Origin: CAZEAN01 sp964510225
GTDB taxonomy: Bacteria > Planctomycetota > Planctomycetia > Isosphaerales > Isosphaeraceae
Length of the DNA stretch: 6,370 bases
Direction of reading: 5' to 3'
Assembly: GCA_964510225.1 (NCBI GenBank)
Contig: CAZEAN010000211.1
Location: 1-6,370 of the forward strand
Made by a program: the position numbers and the translations under genes. Within the stretch, counting starts at the first letter, position 1. Every line of letters begins with the position of its first letter. The notes beneath the pieces were generated by a model. It did not search any database, was not told the DNA's origin, and saw nothing but the letters and a program-made list of their open reading frames with translations. Of this stretch, positions 5,581 through 6,370 are shown in pieces.

Positions 5581-5988
5581 CTAAGCATTTCTGATACCAG
5601 GTCCATTTCTTACGACCTTGGGCGATTCGAGCAAAACTGAAACAATTTAAGTGTAAGAGGTTCCGGCGGAATCGATGCTCTAGCATCCTCAGAGACTGAG
5701 CCTTTGTTCTTAGTTGATCCTGCAACATTGACAGGTGAACCTAGGCTCGCAAGTACGGCCCTGATGCCAGGTGCCAATTCGGCAGCATGGCAGTTTGGTC
5801 AGAGGGGAGACCAAACTCATCGACTCTAGCTAAAGCGCTTCCAGCAGTTATGTGTTCACTACCTCGATTCCTTGATTGCGTTTGGAGTGAGCCATCGATC
5901 TCAAGGTAGCAGAGACTGTATTCAATTACAGCTTATCTGAGAAACTCGTCTACTCTTGAAGCTTCTCTTGTTTCATTAAGGGTGTAGC
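5541..5988. other. Long AT-richer intergenic spacer with several stem-loops
   Basis: About 450 bp lie between the hsp20 leader and the stop of the WD40 gene, both on the - strand. I see no gene here with coding support, no tRNA and no mobile element. It is visibly less GC-rich than the flanks. It contains a palindrome CTTAGCTAAG (5576-5585) and small hairpins at 5674-5687 (GATGC/GCATC), 5688-5700 (CTCAG/CTGAG) and 5916-5931 (CTGTA/TACAG). A two-part stem lies at 5765-5792 and a perfect 9-bp stem at 5792-5817. The hsp20 promoter and the end of the WD40 transcript must both lie here, but I could not place a confident promoter or a hairpin followed by a U-run. Confidence 0.5.
5765..5817. repeat. 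Two abutting inverted repeats (hairpin pair)
   Basis: AGTTTGGTC (5792-5800) and GACCAAACT (5809-5817) form a perfect 9-bp stem with the 8-nt loop AGAGGGGA. Directly before it, TGCCA (5765-5769) pairs with TGGCA (5788-5792) and inside that TGCC (5772-5775) pairs with GGCA (5781-5784). This gives a second hairpin that shares base 5792 with the first. Neither strand shows a T-run after the stems, so a standard intrinsic terminator is not supported. It could be an mRNA 3' structure of the WD40 gene, a protein-binding palindrome, or part of a small RNA. Confidence 0.45.
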
Positions 5989-6370
5989 TCAGAATGGCCC
6001 AGCATACTCGAGCGCCAATTCGCGTACCGCTTCACTAATAGTCTCGTCGCCGCTGATCGAATCTCGCAACGCGGCCTCAGAATCAATTCTCTCGATGAGG
6101 AAGTGAACCAGACTCAATGCGTCACGCCGGTCTCGAATATCTTTGGTTTCTTGTCGAGCGTCCCAGATCCGTGTAGTCAAACCGGAGTTCAGCGTCCTGA
6201 GCAGTTGTTCGTCGGGTGAGAATGCGAGACCCTCCCGTGTGCCGATATATCCTCTGAGTGTGGCAAGCTCTCGGCCATCTTCAGCGTCCCAAATCCGAAC
6301 GGTGCTCTCGATGCTCACCGTGGCAATACGTCGACCGTCTGGTGAGAACGCCAGGGTCTCGATTGGGCCC
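5989..6370 (-). CDS. WD40-repeat protein, C-terminal part (probably a Ser/Thr kinase-WD40 fusion; 5' end outside window)
   Basis: The frame is open from the right edge to the TGA at 5991-5989, so the GTG at 6318 is internal and about 126 C-terminal residues are visible. Two WD40 repeats can be read: one with LAFSPDGRRIATV and TVRIWDAEDGRELATLRG, the next with LAFSPDEQLLRTL and TTRIWDAR. These form blades of a beta-propeller, usually a protein-interaction platform. The 50-residue tail (DRRDALSLVHFLIERI, then ISEAVRELALEYAG) follows the last blade. From memory, such tails ('xALSLVxFLxE...TISExVRxxAL') end large planctomycete WD40 proteins, many of which carry an N-terminal Pkn-type kinase and a membrane segment. 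The kinase part is therefore an inference and not visible here. No signal for an independent start exists within the window. Confidence 0.85.
   Translation of the reverse strand, partial: GPIETLAFSPDGRRIATVSIESTVRIWDAEDGRELATLRGYIGTREGLAFSPDEQLLRTLNSGLTTRIWDARQETKDIRDRRDALSLVHFLIERIDSEAALRDSISGDETISEAVRELALEYAGPF

Noticed and set aside
5560..5600. CIRCE operator or sigma-32-type promoter for the hsp20 genes
   Set aside because: The CTTAGCTAAG palindrome at 5576-5585 superficially recalls CIRCE, but the TTAGCACTC-N9-GAGTGCTAA pattern is absent, and no CTTGAA/CCCCAT pair with proper spacing was found.
5787..5909. 40-codon + strand frame in the long spacer, starting inside the hairpin pair
   Set aside because: No SD before its ATG, no recognisable motif, and its first codons are explained by the inverted repeat.

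Overview
The window looks like a piece of a Planctomycetota chromosome. It is moderately GC-rich and reads as ordinary, intact chromosomal gene content, with no transposase, integrase, CRISPR array, tRNA or rRNA visible. The phylum call is an inference from protein style: the tail of a WD40-repeat protein of the kind that planctomycetes fuse to Ser/Thr kinases, a membrane-anchored protein with a pseudopilin-like 'SVGPDG-D-GG' C-terminus, a CobA-HemD fusion, and genes that often lack a strong Shine-Dalgarno (SD) sequence. I cannot name a genus.

Left part (1-2874). The 3' end of a DUF1015-family gene enters from the left edge on the + strand. It converges, 9 bp apart, on a complete nitrilase gene on the - strand with an intact Glu-Lys-Cys triad. 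The nitrilase is divergent from a fused uroporphyrinogen-III C-methyltransferase/uroporphyrinogen-III synthase gene. Their shared spacer of about 150 bp carries a perfect TATAAT facing the fusion gene. The fusion supplies two consecutive tetrapyrrole steps, hydroxymethylbilane to uroporphyrinogen III to precorrin-2, leading to siroheme or cobalamin.

Middle and right part (2918-5524), all on the - strand. In order of transcription these are two different small heat-shock proteins (Hsp20/alpha-crystallin), a 66-aa protein with two membrane segments, and a 379-aa single-pass membrane protein of unknown function. The gaps of 100-135 bp leave room for internal promoters, so these may be separate units rather than one operon. 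The tandem Hsp20 pair is a holdase chaperone module. Each Hsp20 start region can be drawn as a hairpin that pairs its ribosome-binding site, and the upstream one is preceded by a 10-codon leader ORF with a strong SD. This is the best candidate for unreported regulation here (RNA thermometer or leader coupling), but it rests on hand-drawn pairings.

Right end. A spacer of about 460 bp, visibly AT-richer and with several stem-loops, separates the hsp20 genes from the C-terminal part of a WD40-repeat protein that runs off the right edge. No new multi-gene system is evident. The most interesting signals are regulatory.
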